A stretch of 12,819 nucleotides of DNA, taken from positions 1-12,819 of the forward strand of contig CAJVPP010003025.1 of assembly GCA_910592005.1 (NCBI GenBank). Direction: 5' to 3'. The stretch's first letter is position 1. Each line of letters starts with the position of its first letter. The position numbers and the translations under genes were made by a program. The notes beneath the pieces are model-generated. The model had not been told where the DNA came from, did no database searches, and worked only from the letters and a program-made list of their open reading frames with translations. Shown here piece by piece: positions 1 to 9,044 of this stretch. Origin of the DNA: Funneliformis mosseae (Eukaryota; Glomeromycota; Glomeromycetes; Glomerales; Glomeraceae).

Positions 1-233
1 TTATATGATATTGTATTGATTCGCTGTATTGACTTGGAGTCTCTGAAGCGTAATCTCTGAAATATCTTTAAGTTATCTTTGTGTTTATTTTGTGTTTATC
101 ATCACGTGTTTATTATTGAGAATAATTCTTCAACATTATTGTGAATCCTCAACCATGATTCTTTGAGTAATTGTCTTAGTTTTATTTACCCTTTGAGATT
201 TTATTTGAAGCTACGAAACCCAACGTAATAACA
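1..233. mobile_element. possible LTR end, truncated by window start
   Basis: This block is visibly richer in G and C than the sequence that follows it. It ends in CCAACGTAATAACA at 220-233, after which the composition drops to nearly pure A/T. Read on the minus strand it begins TGTTATTACGTTGGG, which fits the TG...CA rule for long terminal repeats. The interior carries loosely repeated ATTCTT and CTTTGAG words, such as occur in LTR R regions. No second LTR, primer binding site or pol domain is visible, so the assignment rests on the terminus and the sharp edge only. It could equally be another GC-richer repeat. Confidence 0.28.
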
Positions 234-939
234 GCGATTATTTCAAATATACATCCTTTATTTAAAATAATTTGATATTATACATTAATTTTATCTGGAT
301 ATTCTTAGAACTTTTAATAAATAAATACAAAGCTGATATAATATATATTGCTTTTTTTATTTCAGATTACTGTATTATTACATTCAAATGTATAAATTTT
401 TTGAAAATTATGTTTAATATTCATTACTATCCCATTAAATTTTTCTTTAATTACAATAATATAAATAGCATAAAATAAATCTAATTTAGTAATAAGCTCA
501 ATTATTCAATTAACAATTGTATCTTTAAAAGCTTTTTTTAAGTTTACAGCTTTATTAAGGTCTACTCTTAATAAATCCTAAAACCTATTTTAAGATATAT
601 TAATTATTATTACAAATAAGTATATTCTTATTAGTAAATTAAAAGTCTAGTAATTATCCAAATAACCTGTTAATTTATTTTTAATTTATAATATAGTCTC
701 TAATGAAAAGAATGGCAAAAATAGTTTTTGACATATGTATAAGCTTTTTTTAATATTTATTTTATTTTTTTATATAAAAGAATAATACTAATAAAATATT
801 TTTTAATAATTAATTAATATTTTGTATGCTTTCTTTTTGTATTGATACATACTTAAATCTGATTTGATTTATTATTAATGCACTGAAGTAATATACTATT
901 ATTGAGATTGTTTCATTCCTGTTAGATTATATTAAGAAA
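234..939. other. AT-rich stretch without a gene
   Basis: Nothing recognisable is seen here apart from homopolymer runs of A and T. The open frame at 272-478 (+, 68 codons) is composed almost wholly of I, F, Y, N and K and shows no motif, so I treat it as chance. The segment 830-939 lies just beyond the C-terminal end of the decayed transposase and could include the end of that element, but I could not find a matching terminal inverted repeat. Confidence 0.5.
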
Positions 940-1620
940 AATATTACAGGTAATTTTTTTTTGCTACTATATTCTTAATCCTTTTCTTCACCTTTTCTTT
1001 TAATACAGCTCATACATTTTGATAGGATTTAAGTTTAGGCTATACAAAGACTAAGAAAGAACTCTTTTTGAAAGATATTTTTCAAGTTATTCTAAACATT
1101 TTGTGAGACGTATTTTAGATTATTGTCTTATTGGAAGACCTAATTACAATCAAATAATATTATCGTATTATTATACAAATGATTGTCTAAGATGTTTTAA
1201 TACAAATGATGGTTTAAATTTTCAGTCTTTTCCTTTGACACTAATTACTGCCTAAATATGAATCTTAAATGGATGATTTATTATAGGAGTAACTGGTTAT
1301 GCGTTATGTGATCATGCATGAATAGTATTTCTAATATCTAAAGTGTTGTTTTATTAGAAAAAACAATTTTTCACTTTCTGGATCAAGTGTGAAACTTTTC
1401 TTAGTATAACAGAAACATATCCAAGATTTTTAAGTTTGTGATGTACTATATATTTATTAACCTCAAGTTCAGGATCATTTTCTTCTAATTTTACCTTAAG
1501 TTCATCTGCAGTAGTAAAATGGTTGTATTTTAAAATTTTTCTGATATAGCAGTGTTAGTTCACGAACAATTTTCTTGGGCAGTCAGAAGAATAATTAATA
1601 GTAATACTGGTAGTTTTATA
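940..1620 (-). pseudogene. decayed Tc1/mariner-type transposase
   Basis: Family knowledge: Tc1/mariner transposases cut and paste DNA at TA sites using a DDE/D catalytic triad. On the minus strand, in order, I see a degenerate basic linker like GRPRK (SDCPRK near 1580). Next is a second helix-turn-helix segment at 1506-1390 (DELKVKLEENDPELEVNKY followed by LKNLGYVSV). Then come HPFKIHI-stop at 1275-1252 and ISVKGKD just after it. The usual QQDNDPKH region appears as VFQ-stop-DNNLKY at about 1139-1110. The usual SPDLNPIENVW region appears as SLNLNPIK then NV-stop at 1041-1010, followed by LKEKVKKRIKN. Several in-frame stops and single-base frameshifts separate the segments, and the N-terminal helix-turn-helix and start codon are not found. 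It cannot encode an active enzyme. The order and spacing of the motifs make the family call firm. The lesions with a clear family expectation are mostly C-to-T or G-to-A changes. Confidence 0.87.
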
Positions 1621-1647
1621 TAGTAAACTGACATATTATTTATATGT

Positions 1648-1687
1648 ATGCAAAGAAATATACAATCATTTATGTATTTCTTTGCAT
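1648..1687. repeat. perfect 13-bp inverted repeat (hairpin)
   Basis: ATGCAAAGAAATA at 1648-1660 is exactly the reverse complement of TATTTCTTTGCAT at 1675-1687, leaving a 14-nt loop. It lies about 30 bp beyond the N-terminal side of the transposase fossil, where a terminal inverted repeat would be expected. A local palindrome is not the usual form of a Tc1 end, and no matching copy is seen on the far side of the fossil. It may be the remains of an end or a small independent foldback element. Confidence 0.6.
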
Positions 1688-1699
1688 TACTCACTTTTT

Positions 1700-4615
1700 G
1701 ATCCTAAAGTCTTCTAATAAAATTTCATTGAATTTTATAAGAGCTTAGTATGTTTTCAATTAAGAAATATCTAATTTAATCATATAAATAATAGTTCATA
1801 TTAGAAACGTAGTTTACAATTTAGCCTAAAATAGATACAGTATTTAAACTGCTATTTTTTTGCTAGAGACTGTAATATCAGAACATTATATAAGTTCTTA
1901 AAAACTTCAAAAAATATCTTAATTGAAACTTGATTTCTATTAAATAGATGAACTTGAATAATAAGTTTATTAACATTGTATATATTAATTCATTAACATT
2001 ATATCAATAAAACCTTTTTTTACAACATCATATATTAAAGCTGTTATATTTAATTTTCAATTACTTTTATCTAGCTTACAAATAAAGACTAAAATTAAAG
2101 AGTACAAATTCAAATTCAAAAGCATCTAATAAGTTTTGCAATATAGAATTGATAACTACAATACTAATCTCTTTAAAATAATTGACTTTATCTTATTAAA
2201 AAAAAATTGATCATTTTTAACAAATATCTTAATAACTTTAAATCTTCACTAATGTTACTTACTGATAAAGTTGATATTAAAAAAAAAGTGGCTTATTACT
2301 TCTAATGTATAATAGGATTATTTTATTAGAATAAATCTATCTTAAACAAATATCAACAGTTATATCAACCTATATCTAATATTAATCTAAGTATATATAA
2401 TCACTTTAATCACTGTGCTGATAACAGATGAATAGTATTATATCATTAACTAACTTCCTAATAATAAAGCTTCTAAACCATCTAAAATTTCTAATAAGAT
2501 ACTTAAACATTTAAAATTAATTACTAGAAAATGTTTTTGATATATTATTTGCAAATATATATGCCTTTTATTTATTTTTATATGTTAGAATATGATTTAT
2601 ATGTATTTGATTTTTAAACTCAAACTATAGTAATTTAACCTAAATAATATCAAACTCATTACTTTACTCAAGTACTCAAGAATAATATTTATGAAATTAC
2701 TTAATGTTAAATCAACTGCTGTCTTATTTAATATAATATACAAAAAAGCTTTAATTTTGCTATTTTTTCTTTAAATCAACTTTTATTTCCATCTACATTA
2801 TTGAAATATTAAATAAGATACTTTATATTAATAATTTAAAACTTTCAAGATATGTTAAAAGCATAACTATATTAATATATTTACCTTAATAAAAGCATTT
2901 AAATACCTTCAAATTCTTTAAGCTTTTATATAAATTATTCTTAAAATTTTTTTCTTATATTTCAATTAAGTTTTTATATTTTATAATAATACTAATATCT
3001 ATTTAGTATACTCTAAAATTGATCAAAAATAAATGATCTCTACTTTTTTATATGTATTTATTACAATCTTCTTTTATATAAAATTAAAACTTACTATATA
3101 ATTATATAATAAATATTTAATAGAGATTAGATGTTTATTTACCTTAAATTAATAATTTGATGTGTAAAGTTCTAATATAGCTTATATAAATGACACTTTT
3201 AAGTAGTTAAATCTAGACTAAATATATTAAATATCACTACTATTACTAACAATTTTTATGAGTTTAATAATATCTAGATCAATTAATCCAAATTTGAGTT
3301 ACTAGTTAATAACAAATAAAAGAACTTTTTATTATTCAATAAAGTAATTACAATTGAAAACTTATATTTTACTATTCAAAAAAACAGTATATAATACTTT
3401 GGAATTTGGATTTTACTATATTTTAACAATACTTATATATATAAATAGCTACAATTAAAATTGAAGAATATAATAACTATCATGAAAAATAAATATCTGA
3501 TAAACTTACAGTTAACTTATATTTATAATATAATTCTTCTTTTTTATATAGAATATAGGTTGCAATTTACATTACCTAAGCAAGAATATAGTAGCTATAT
3601 ATTTAGATTTTCTAAAGAAAAAACTAAAACTCTTTTAATATATATTAACAGACTTTTTTTACTTATATTACTTTTACAATCTAATCTTTCTGCTTTAATA
3701 TTTTCTTTAAAATTTTAGTATTTTATTATTACAAATAATAAATAAAATAAGTATTTAGATTATCCTTTCATATTGGGGTAAAATAATTTCAACTTAAAGA
3801 ATGATTATTTAAAAACCTCTTTAATTTATCTACCATATGGGTAGCGATCAATAAAAAAGATGAAATCTATAAATTTTGAGTAATTTTAGTTATTAAGCTA
3901 ATTTTATTCATATGATTATAATCAGCAAAATGGATTAATAAAAAATTTTGACTAAAAAGTAGATTTCTTTCTTTTTTACTAATCACTCCTATATATTATA
4001 TTTAATAAAAATGATGATTGATTTTCATTATTTTTATGCTTATTTAAAATATGCAAGATGACTTTAGTAATACTAAATAATATAAACTACTTTATTACTA
4101 GAGGAAATATATAATGTTTGATTAAATTCCTAATCAGTATAGATCTTTCACACAAAATCTGAGAAAATTTTATATTTTCTATATAAATAATTGTTTAAAT
4201 ATTATAGGAATTATATGTTTATGTATAGTGATATTTACTTTATTACTAATATAGTAAAACATTTTCACAGAATACCTAAATTATATATAGCTATAGAATG
4301 TCTTTTTAATATAAATAATGATCACCTTTTACAAATTCCTATTTTATATAAGTATAATAGCTATAATAATTATATAATACGCCTTATAATTTATATTCTA
4401 TATCTAAAAATCTTTATTATTAATTAAAATATAATTAATAACTTTTTCATTATAGGTAAAATCATTAAGTTTGATAATAACATTATACATGTAGTTAAGC
4501 CTAAGCATTACATTATTAGGATAATAAAGCTTATTTACTAACTGAAAGTTTAAATTATAAACTATGAAAGAAATAAATACGTATTTATTATGTTAAAGAG
4601 TCAGATATTAAATTT
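1700..4615. other. 2.9-kb extremely AT-rich stretch, no gene recognised
   Basis: The sequence is dominated by TTAATA, TATTAA and ATATAT words with very few G or C. Two ATG-started frames, 3461-3718 (+, 85 codons) and 4191-4427 (+, 78 codons), and a 31-codon open run at 4449-4541 (+) consist mainly of I, Y, N, L, K and F. They have no motif I recognise and no splice or promoter context. In such DNA, stops are common but long chance frames still occur. The region may be the remains of transposons eroded beyond recognition, but that is inference. Confidence 0.5.
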
Positions 4616-4619
4616 CATT

Positions 4620-5022
4620 TATTCTTTTTTTTTTATTTTTTTATTTTACTTTTTTATTTATTTTAATTTATTTTAATTTTATATTTATTTTATTTTTTAT
4701 TTTTTATTTTTTTTGTTTCTTTATTATTTTTTCTTTTTTAAATTTTTTTTTTTTATTTTATTTATTTTTCACTTTATTTTTTCTTTTTTTATTTCTCATT
4801 TTTTTTTGCATTTTTTTATTTAGTTTTATTAGTTTAGATTCAATTTTTTAGTTTCTTTTTTCTTATTAGTTTGCATTTCATATTTTTTTCATTTTTATAC
4901 TATATTTATTTATGCAAACTTTTTTTTTTATTTTTTTAATCTTTTATTATAATTTTATATGATTTTTCTTTTTTTTAAAAAATAAAATAAAATAATAAAT
5001 AAATAAAATAAAATAAAAATTT
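4620..5022. repeat. low-complexity strand-asymmetric T tract followed by A tract
   Basis: From 4620 to about 4975 the plus strand is an irregular TTTTATTT-type array with almost no G or C and with A as isolated interruptions. It switches abruptly at 4976 to an AAAATAAAATAAAT-type array up to about 5022. The A array is the approximate reverse complement of the upstream T array, so the junction can fold into a long imperfect hairpin. Such tracts fit slippage expansion or retroposed poly(A) tails lying head to head. No coding content is present. Confidence 0.75.
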
Positions 5023-5179
5023 ATGTTTTTAATTTTTATATTATAATTACAATTTTATTTTTTTTAAAATTTTTTTCAAATAGAATGATTCATTTATCAT
5101 CTCAGCTAAGGTAGATTAAAATTTTTTTTGATTTATTGATTTATTATTTTTATTTGTATATAATAAATAATTTAATTAT

Positions 5180-5600
5180 TTTTATTTTAGGTTAGATTAT
5201 TTCTTTCTCATAAGTTAAAAACCAAATAGAACTTTTGAACAATACTATTTAATTTATCACTATGGTAAAAGTAAGCTAATATAAATTTTTATTTTATTTT
5301 AATATTTATATTGTTCTTCTCTTAGATTAAGAACTAAACAGAACCTTTAAATAAAACTATCTGATTCATTATGGTAAAATGACTAATTTTTTTTGATTTA
5401 ATATTTTTTTTTCTTTTTCTTATTTTGATAATTAGTTTTGATTATTAATTTTATTTATTTTATCTTATTTATTTTTATTTATTTGATTGATTTTTAAGTA
5501 GTTTTAGATTAGATTGTAAGTGATTTATTTTATTTTTATAGGTTAGTTAATTCATTCTTTTAGTTAGAATTATTAGATAAAATAGGATTTTTATTATTAC
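5180..5600. repeat. degenerate repeat with about 115-bp period
   Basis: Copy A (5191-5279) contains GGTTAGATTATTTCTTTCTC, then a GTTAAAAACCAAATAGAAC block, then CACTATGGTAAAAGTAAGCTAA. Copy B (about 5311-5388) repeats the same order: TTCTCTTAGATTAAGAAC, AAACAGAACC, then CATTATGGTAAAATGACTAA. A third, shorter copy C at about 5541-5590 starts GGTTAGTTAATTCATTC and continues with a similar TTAGAATTATTAGATAAAATAGGA-type block (partly matching). A weaker trace may lie at 5085-5118. Copies A and B are about 115 bp apart; B and C are about twice that. Each copy is preceded by a T-rich run ending in TAG, which resembles a splice acceptor but is probably just part of the unit. Confidence 0.55.
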
Positions 5601-5784
5601 AGCATAGATTTTTAATAAATTCTTTGATTTTATTATTACTTTATTTATTAATAATCATAATTATTATTTTTTTTTTTATAAATTACATAATAAAAATTAC
5701 AAAAAAAAACTTTCTTTAATTATTTATATGATTCTTCTATCTCAAACTTAATTTTAAAATTTATATATAAACAACTATTATTTC

Positions 5785-5851
5785 TATTAATATTAATATT
5801 AATATTGAAATTAAAATTGATATTAAAATTGATATTAAAATTGATATTAAA
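5785..5851. repeat. AT microsatellite, ATT trinucleotide then 12-bp unit
   Basis: The segment starts with a (TAATAT)-type run at 5785-5806 and passes into three near-perfect copies of a 12-bp unit, GATATTAAAATT, ending near 5850. It looks like ordinary replication slippage. No function is implied. Confidence 0.8.
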
Positions 5852-6084
5852 TAACCTTCATAGTTTCTGTATAAAGCTAACCAAATTTATATTTATTTCT
5901 TTCTTTTAGAAATGGATATAGCTTTCACTATATAAAGTAAGATCACCTAAAATTAATATCTATATGGTATAAATTGTATATATTATTAATATGATTAAAT
6001 TTTATTGATCATTTTCTTTTTAATTATAAATTAATCCTATATAAATTTTTATTTTTTTACAAGTTTACTTAGAGAAAAATGAGG

Positions 6085-6242
6085 ATTTTAAATATAAAGT
6101 TAGGTTTTATAAAATATAATATAAAAATTAAATAATAATATTTATCTTATTTTCTATAAATAATATAAATTAAAATAATTAAAATTTCAATAATTTAATA
6201 CTATTTTAAATATAATAATTTAAACCTAACTTTAAAACTTAT
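6085..6242. repeat. inverted repeat with 12-bp perfect core, MITE-like
   Basis: AAAGTTAGGTTT at 6096-6107 is the exact reverse complement of AAACCTAACTTT at 6222-6233. The match extends imperfectly on both sides (GGATTTTAAATAT against TAAGTTTTAAAGTT on the outside, and AT-rich flanks on the inside). The whole unit is about 158 bp with no coding capacity, which suits a small nonautonomous element or a cruciform. Target-site duplications cannot be judged in this AT-rich context. Confidence 0.5.
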
Positions 6243-6847
6243 CTAATTAAATTAGAGTAAACTAAAAATTTTATAAAAAAATTAATAGATATAAATTTTA
6301 TTAACAGAATTATAAAATATTTTATTAATTATATAAAGATAATAGTATTTTTCTGTAATACTAATACTATCCCTTAAAATATAGATATAAATCAGTTATA
6401 AATATATAGAAAAATTATAATATTTTAATTTCTAATGATTATAAAAAGATAAAATAAAATTAATTAAATTTTTCATATTAAGATGTATCTAATAATAATA
6501 TTTTTAATTTTTAAAATTAATAATTATTGATATATATTAATTTTTTAATTTTTTAAATTTTTTAAAATAACTTATTATCTAATAATTATAAGAAAATATA
6601 ACTTTTTTTCACGATCACTTGATTAAGAATTTTTATATAAAAAATATGTATATTTAAGGATGATCATAGTTTAGTTTGCTAATAAAAAATAAAACACTTT
6701 TTATAAATTTTTTTCATTTCTTTGTTTTTTCCAAACCTCTTATTTCAAAAACAGTTTTTGTTAGTTTAAACAGTTGTGTTTTTTTAAAATATTTTTTCAT
6801 CACTTCTCTTATCTATTTTTTCTATTTTTTCTCCTTTTTCTTTTTAC

Positions 6848-6952
6848 CTACAAAAGTGGATACCAAGGGGGTATTCTATCAGGATCAATAAAAACTTTGG
6901 ATCATTCAATTGCATATGATGATTTTTCCATTAACTTCCTAAATGAGTACAT
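6848..6952 (-). other. short coding-like frame, unidentified
   Basis: On the minus strand an ATG at 6952 opens 35 codons ending in TAG at 6850-6848, interrupted by one TGA (6904-6902). After the TGA the frame reads SKVFIDPDRIPPWYPLL, a composition rich in D, P, W and R that is unlike the chance I/Y/N/K frames around it. A GTAAAA donor-like word follows directly after TAG. Upstream on the same strand (about 7080-6960) another frame has residues such as SSKYTSCEKLKNSTKICRFY. It may be a fragment of an old gene or transposon. I do not recognise the family. The overlapping plus-strand frames at 6676-6959 are T-rich and look like chance. Confidence 0.18.
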
Positions 6953-6959
6953 TTTTTAG

Positions 6960-7910
6960 ATTTCTAATATTATAAAACCTGCAGATCTTAGTAGAATTTT
7001 TTAGTTTCTCACAACTGGTGTATTTTGAGCTCTATACAATGTCTGCTAACACTGTAATCTAAATTAATAAATATCTTAGTATAGAAGTTTGAGAGTACTT
7101 AAGAGCTTTTGATGAAATTTAGTAATATAGCTAGGAGGTCACTATAACTAGAAATTAACTAGGTAACTTAGCTAGAAACTTGTTAGAGTTAGATTTTTTA
7201 TTAGCTTCTTTTTTGGTTTAATAATTATTTAAGTTACTTATTTTTGTATTAAACTTAATTTAAGAATTATTGTTAGAAAAAAGAGAGTGACATAATAATA
7301 ATCTAGTTATTATACATTAATAGAGTTTACTAATAATTGTCTCCAGAGTATGCAGGATGACCAGTTGGTTTGAAACTTGTAAGTTTTTTAACTTGCAAGG
7401 ACATTTTAGGCAGTTCAATTTATTTTTTTCTACTTTTTGTACCTAGTTTTTGGGATTTCTATATATTAACTTACTGGATTTAAATTTTTATAAAAAATAT
7501 AAGCATTATCACATCTTTAAAAAAAAATAATTACAAGAAAATAAAATTTTGTTTGTTGAATTTACCTTTTTAAAACCTATTAAATGATTATATTTTCATA
7601 TTTCTAAGATCAATAGATAGCAAGATATATAAGTTTAAAAATTAACTTTATTTTCATAATAATTATCATATATTTATCTGAATGTTTATTTAGAAAATAT
7701 CATAAAATTTATTATAAAAATATTAATTTTTAAATAAATTATTTTAAAATATTATAAATAATTTTAATTATTAAATAAAATTGCAGGCAAGTTTGCTTGC
7801 AAAACGCTTAAAAGGACAGTATTTAACATATTAAGATTGTATAATATAATAATTTATATTAATAAAATTTATTTTTATTATAAATATAATATAGCATATT
7901 ATAAAAATAA
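6960..7910. other. AT-rich stretch without a recognised gene
   Basis: The part from 6960 to 7440 is somewhat less AT-biased and contains internally repeated AACTAG/TTAGCTAG words at 7146-7185. On the minus strand, about 7425-7325 gives a short open run with CLKCPCKLKNLQ, which looks a little like a zinc-ligand pair but is too short and too degraded to name. From 7440 to 7910 only AT-rich sequence and a small hairpin near 7783-7805 (TTGCAGGCAAGTTTGCTTGC) are seen. Confidence 0.4.
7376..7399. repeat. 10-bp imperfect hairpin
   Basis: CTTGTAAGTT at 7376-7385 pairs with AACTTGCAAG at 7390-7399 with one mismatch and a 4-nt T loop. A related word set, GCTTGCAAAACGCTTAAAAGGACAG, follows a similar small palindrome at about 7783-7815, so the two may be ends or copies of one degraded element. 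The evidence is weak. Confidence 0.35.
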
Positions 7911-8063
7911 AAAAGTATTAAAATATTAAATGCCATTCTAGCTGCTTGGTTAATAGCAGACAACTTATTTTCACATGGATTCGGGATGAATCTTAATTCT
8001 TTAGCATGGCATATACATACAAACATACAAAACCTTTCGAGGTTTTACCAGATCAATATGTGA
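7911..8063 (+). other. 50-codon open frame, possible hAT-like transposase remnant
   Basis: The plus-strand frame between a TAA at 7908-7910 and a TGA at 8061-8063 reads ILNAILAAWLIADNLFSHGF in its first half, from about 7923. The A-x-W-I-x-x-D-N-x-x-F pattern resembles a conserved stretch of hAT-family transposases in the central part of the protein, where DNQPF is common. In the second half, the frame one base along reads KPFEVLPDQYVIP, and a Y-x-I-P ending also occurs a few dozen residues after DNQPF in that family, which would imply a frameshift. There is no start codon, domain context or terminal repeat. Chance similarity remains quite possible. Confidence 0.2.
8029..8046. repeat. 7-bp stem with TTCG loop
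   Basis: AAAACCT (8029-8035) and AGGTTTT (8040-8046) are perfect reverse complements around TTCG. TTCG is a stable RNA tetraloop mainly with a C-G closing pair; here the closing pair is T-A. No promoter, T-tract or RNA family context supports a functional RNA, so I list it only as a structural observation. Confidence 0.3.
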
Positions 8064-8287
8064 TTCCATAATTTTGTGACTAAAAAACTTAATAATTAAA
8101 ATAAATAGGCCTAGCTTAGTAACTTAAATATTAAAGAATAATAAGTAATATAATTTAAAAATATAATACGTGTGATCATTTTGAATTATTTCTTTTAATT
8201 ATTTAATATTTTCTGTATTATGTTACAACTGCTAAAAAATTATTCTAGTTCATAATACTAAAGAATGTATTCATTATGTATTATAAT

Positions 8288-8715
8288 TATGGATTACTGT
8301 GATATTGCATTTATTATTGTCTATATTATTTACTCATCATATTTTGACTAATGATAATTCTAATCTTAGGAGGATGAAGTAGACAACGCCAATCTACCGC
8401 GTGATTTTACAGAGATGGGAGAGTTCGTATTTTTTTATGAATGTATTATAAAGTATGCAGTAAGTATTTTTTTTATTACATACAATACATGACTTTACAT
8501 TTACATATTAATATTAAATTACGAATTTAGTTGAAAGTAGCGGACACTCTATAGCTTGAAGATGGATCATTATTTGTGAATAACAAATAAATGAATCATG
8601 TTAGCTTTTGGTTTGCTGCAAGGAATAATTATTATTTCAAAATTTTTATTAATCAATTTGTTTCATTGAATTCTGATATTGGTGGTTGAGAACCGCGATA
8701 TTTTGAGGCTAAAAA
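8288..8715 (+). repeat. diverged direct repeat, copy 1 (unidentified family)
   Basis: This segment aligns in the same orientation with 9991-10355. Shared blocks, in order, are GGATTACTGT near 8291, CATTTATTATTGTCTATATTA at about 8309, ATGACTTTACATTTACAT near 8489, ATTACGAATTTA at 8518-8529, GTAGCGGACACTCTATAGCTT at about 8537-8557, GATGGATCATTATTTGTGAAT near 8561, and GGTGGTTGAG at 8681. Copy 1 has about 130 bp (8333-8462) that copy 2 lacks, and this contains the exon-like segment listed separately. Copy 2 has about 50 bp after ACGAATTTA that copy 1 lacks. By eye the shared blocks are roughly 75-85% identical. The copies flank the inverted repeat at 9045-9835. Confidence 0.72.
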
Positions 8716-8803
8716 CAACTCAAGATTTGGTAATAGGTTTTCGCCACTTGATGGAACTATCCAATCTTTCTTGATTCTCATTTTCGGGAAAATAATTACA
8801 TAA
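8370..8803 (+). pseudogene. exon-like frame with intron signals, family unknown, internal stops
   Basis: A possible exon spans 8370-8459, exactly 30 open codons (EDEVDNANLPRDFTEMGEFV then FFYECIIKYA). It is preceded by a CTAAT branch-like word and TAATCTTAG, and followed by the donor GTAAGT. A 71-bp intron would end at the AG at 8529-8530. Splicing keeps the frame and continues LKVADTL to a TAG at 8552-8554. Beyond it the same frame runs to 8803 with only two further stops (8588-8590 and 8687-8689), giving LEDGSLFVNNK and SFWFAARNNYYFKIFINQFV. In copy 2 of the repeat the matching frame has LEDASLFVND, so the protein-level match holds across copies. I do not recognise the family. A pseudogene of an unknown gene or an old transposon gene are both possible. 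No start codon or upstream exon was found. Confidence 0.38.
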
Positions 8804-9044
8804 AACTTATAATTTTATTCTTATTAACTAAATAAACTCTCTAATAAACAGCGTATCAAGTTGATTGAATTTAAATTATAAAAGAGAGTGAGTGAGTTAG
8901 AAACGTAAAAAATAGTTTATCTGGTGTTTAAATATTTATGACAAGTTATTCAGGAGGTCTTATGATTAACGGAATCAGGAACGTAAATTGATTGATTTCA
9001 GAAGTTATTTTACTATTTCATTACGGGGTTCAACACAATTAAAG

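Larger units (their letters stand above)
5600..6690. other. AT-rich stretch without a gene
   Basis: Apart from the microsatellite at 5785-5851 and the inverted repeat at 6085-6242, which are listed separately, I see only AT-rich sequence here. No open frame with a recognisable motif is present on either strand. Confidence 0.5.

Noticed and set aside
272..478. 68-codon plus-strand open frame
   Set aside because: Composition is nearly all I, F, Y, N and K, with no motif, splice context or conserved feature; expected by chance in such AT-rich DNA.
3461..3718. 85-codon plus-strand open frame
   Set aside because: It is the longest ATG frame in the window but is low in complexity and has no recognisable domain. 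Hydrophobic runs follow from T-rich codons and do not show a membrane protein.
4191..4427. 78-codon plus-strand open frame
   Set aside because: Y/N/I-rich composition and no family resemblance; treated as chance.
6676..6959. Two overlapping plus-strand open frames (71 and 61 codons)
   Set aside because: Both are driven by a T-rich tract that encodes F and S runs, and the opposite strand has a more coding-like fragment in the same place.
7138..7291. Inverted GTCAC/GTGAC ends suggesting a small element
   Set aside because: Only six or seven bases match, which is expected by chance over 150 bp.
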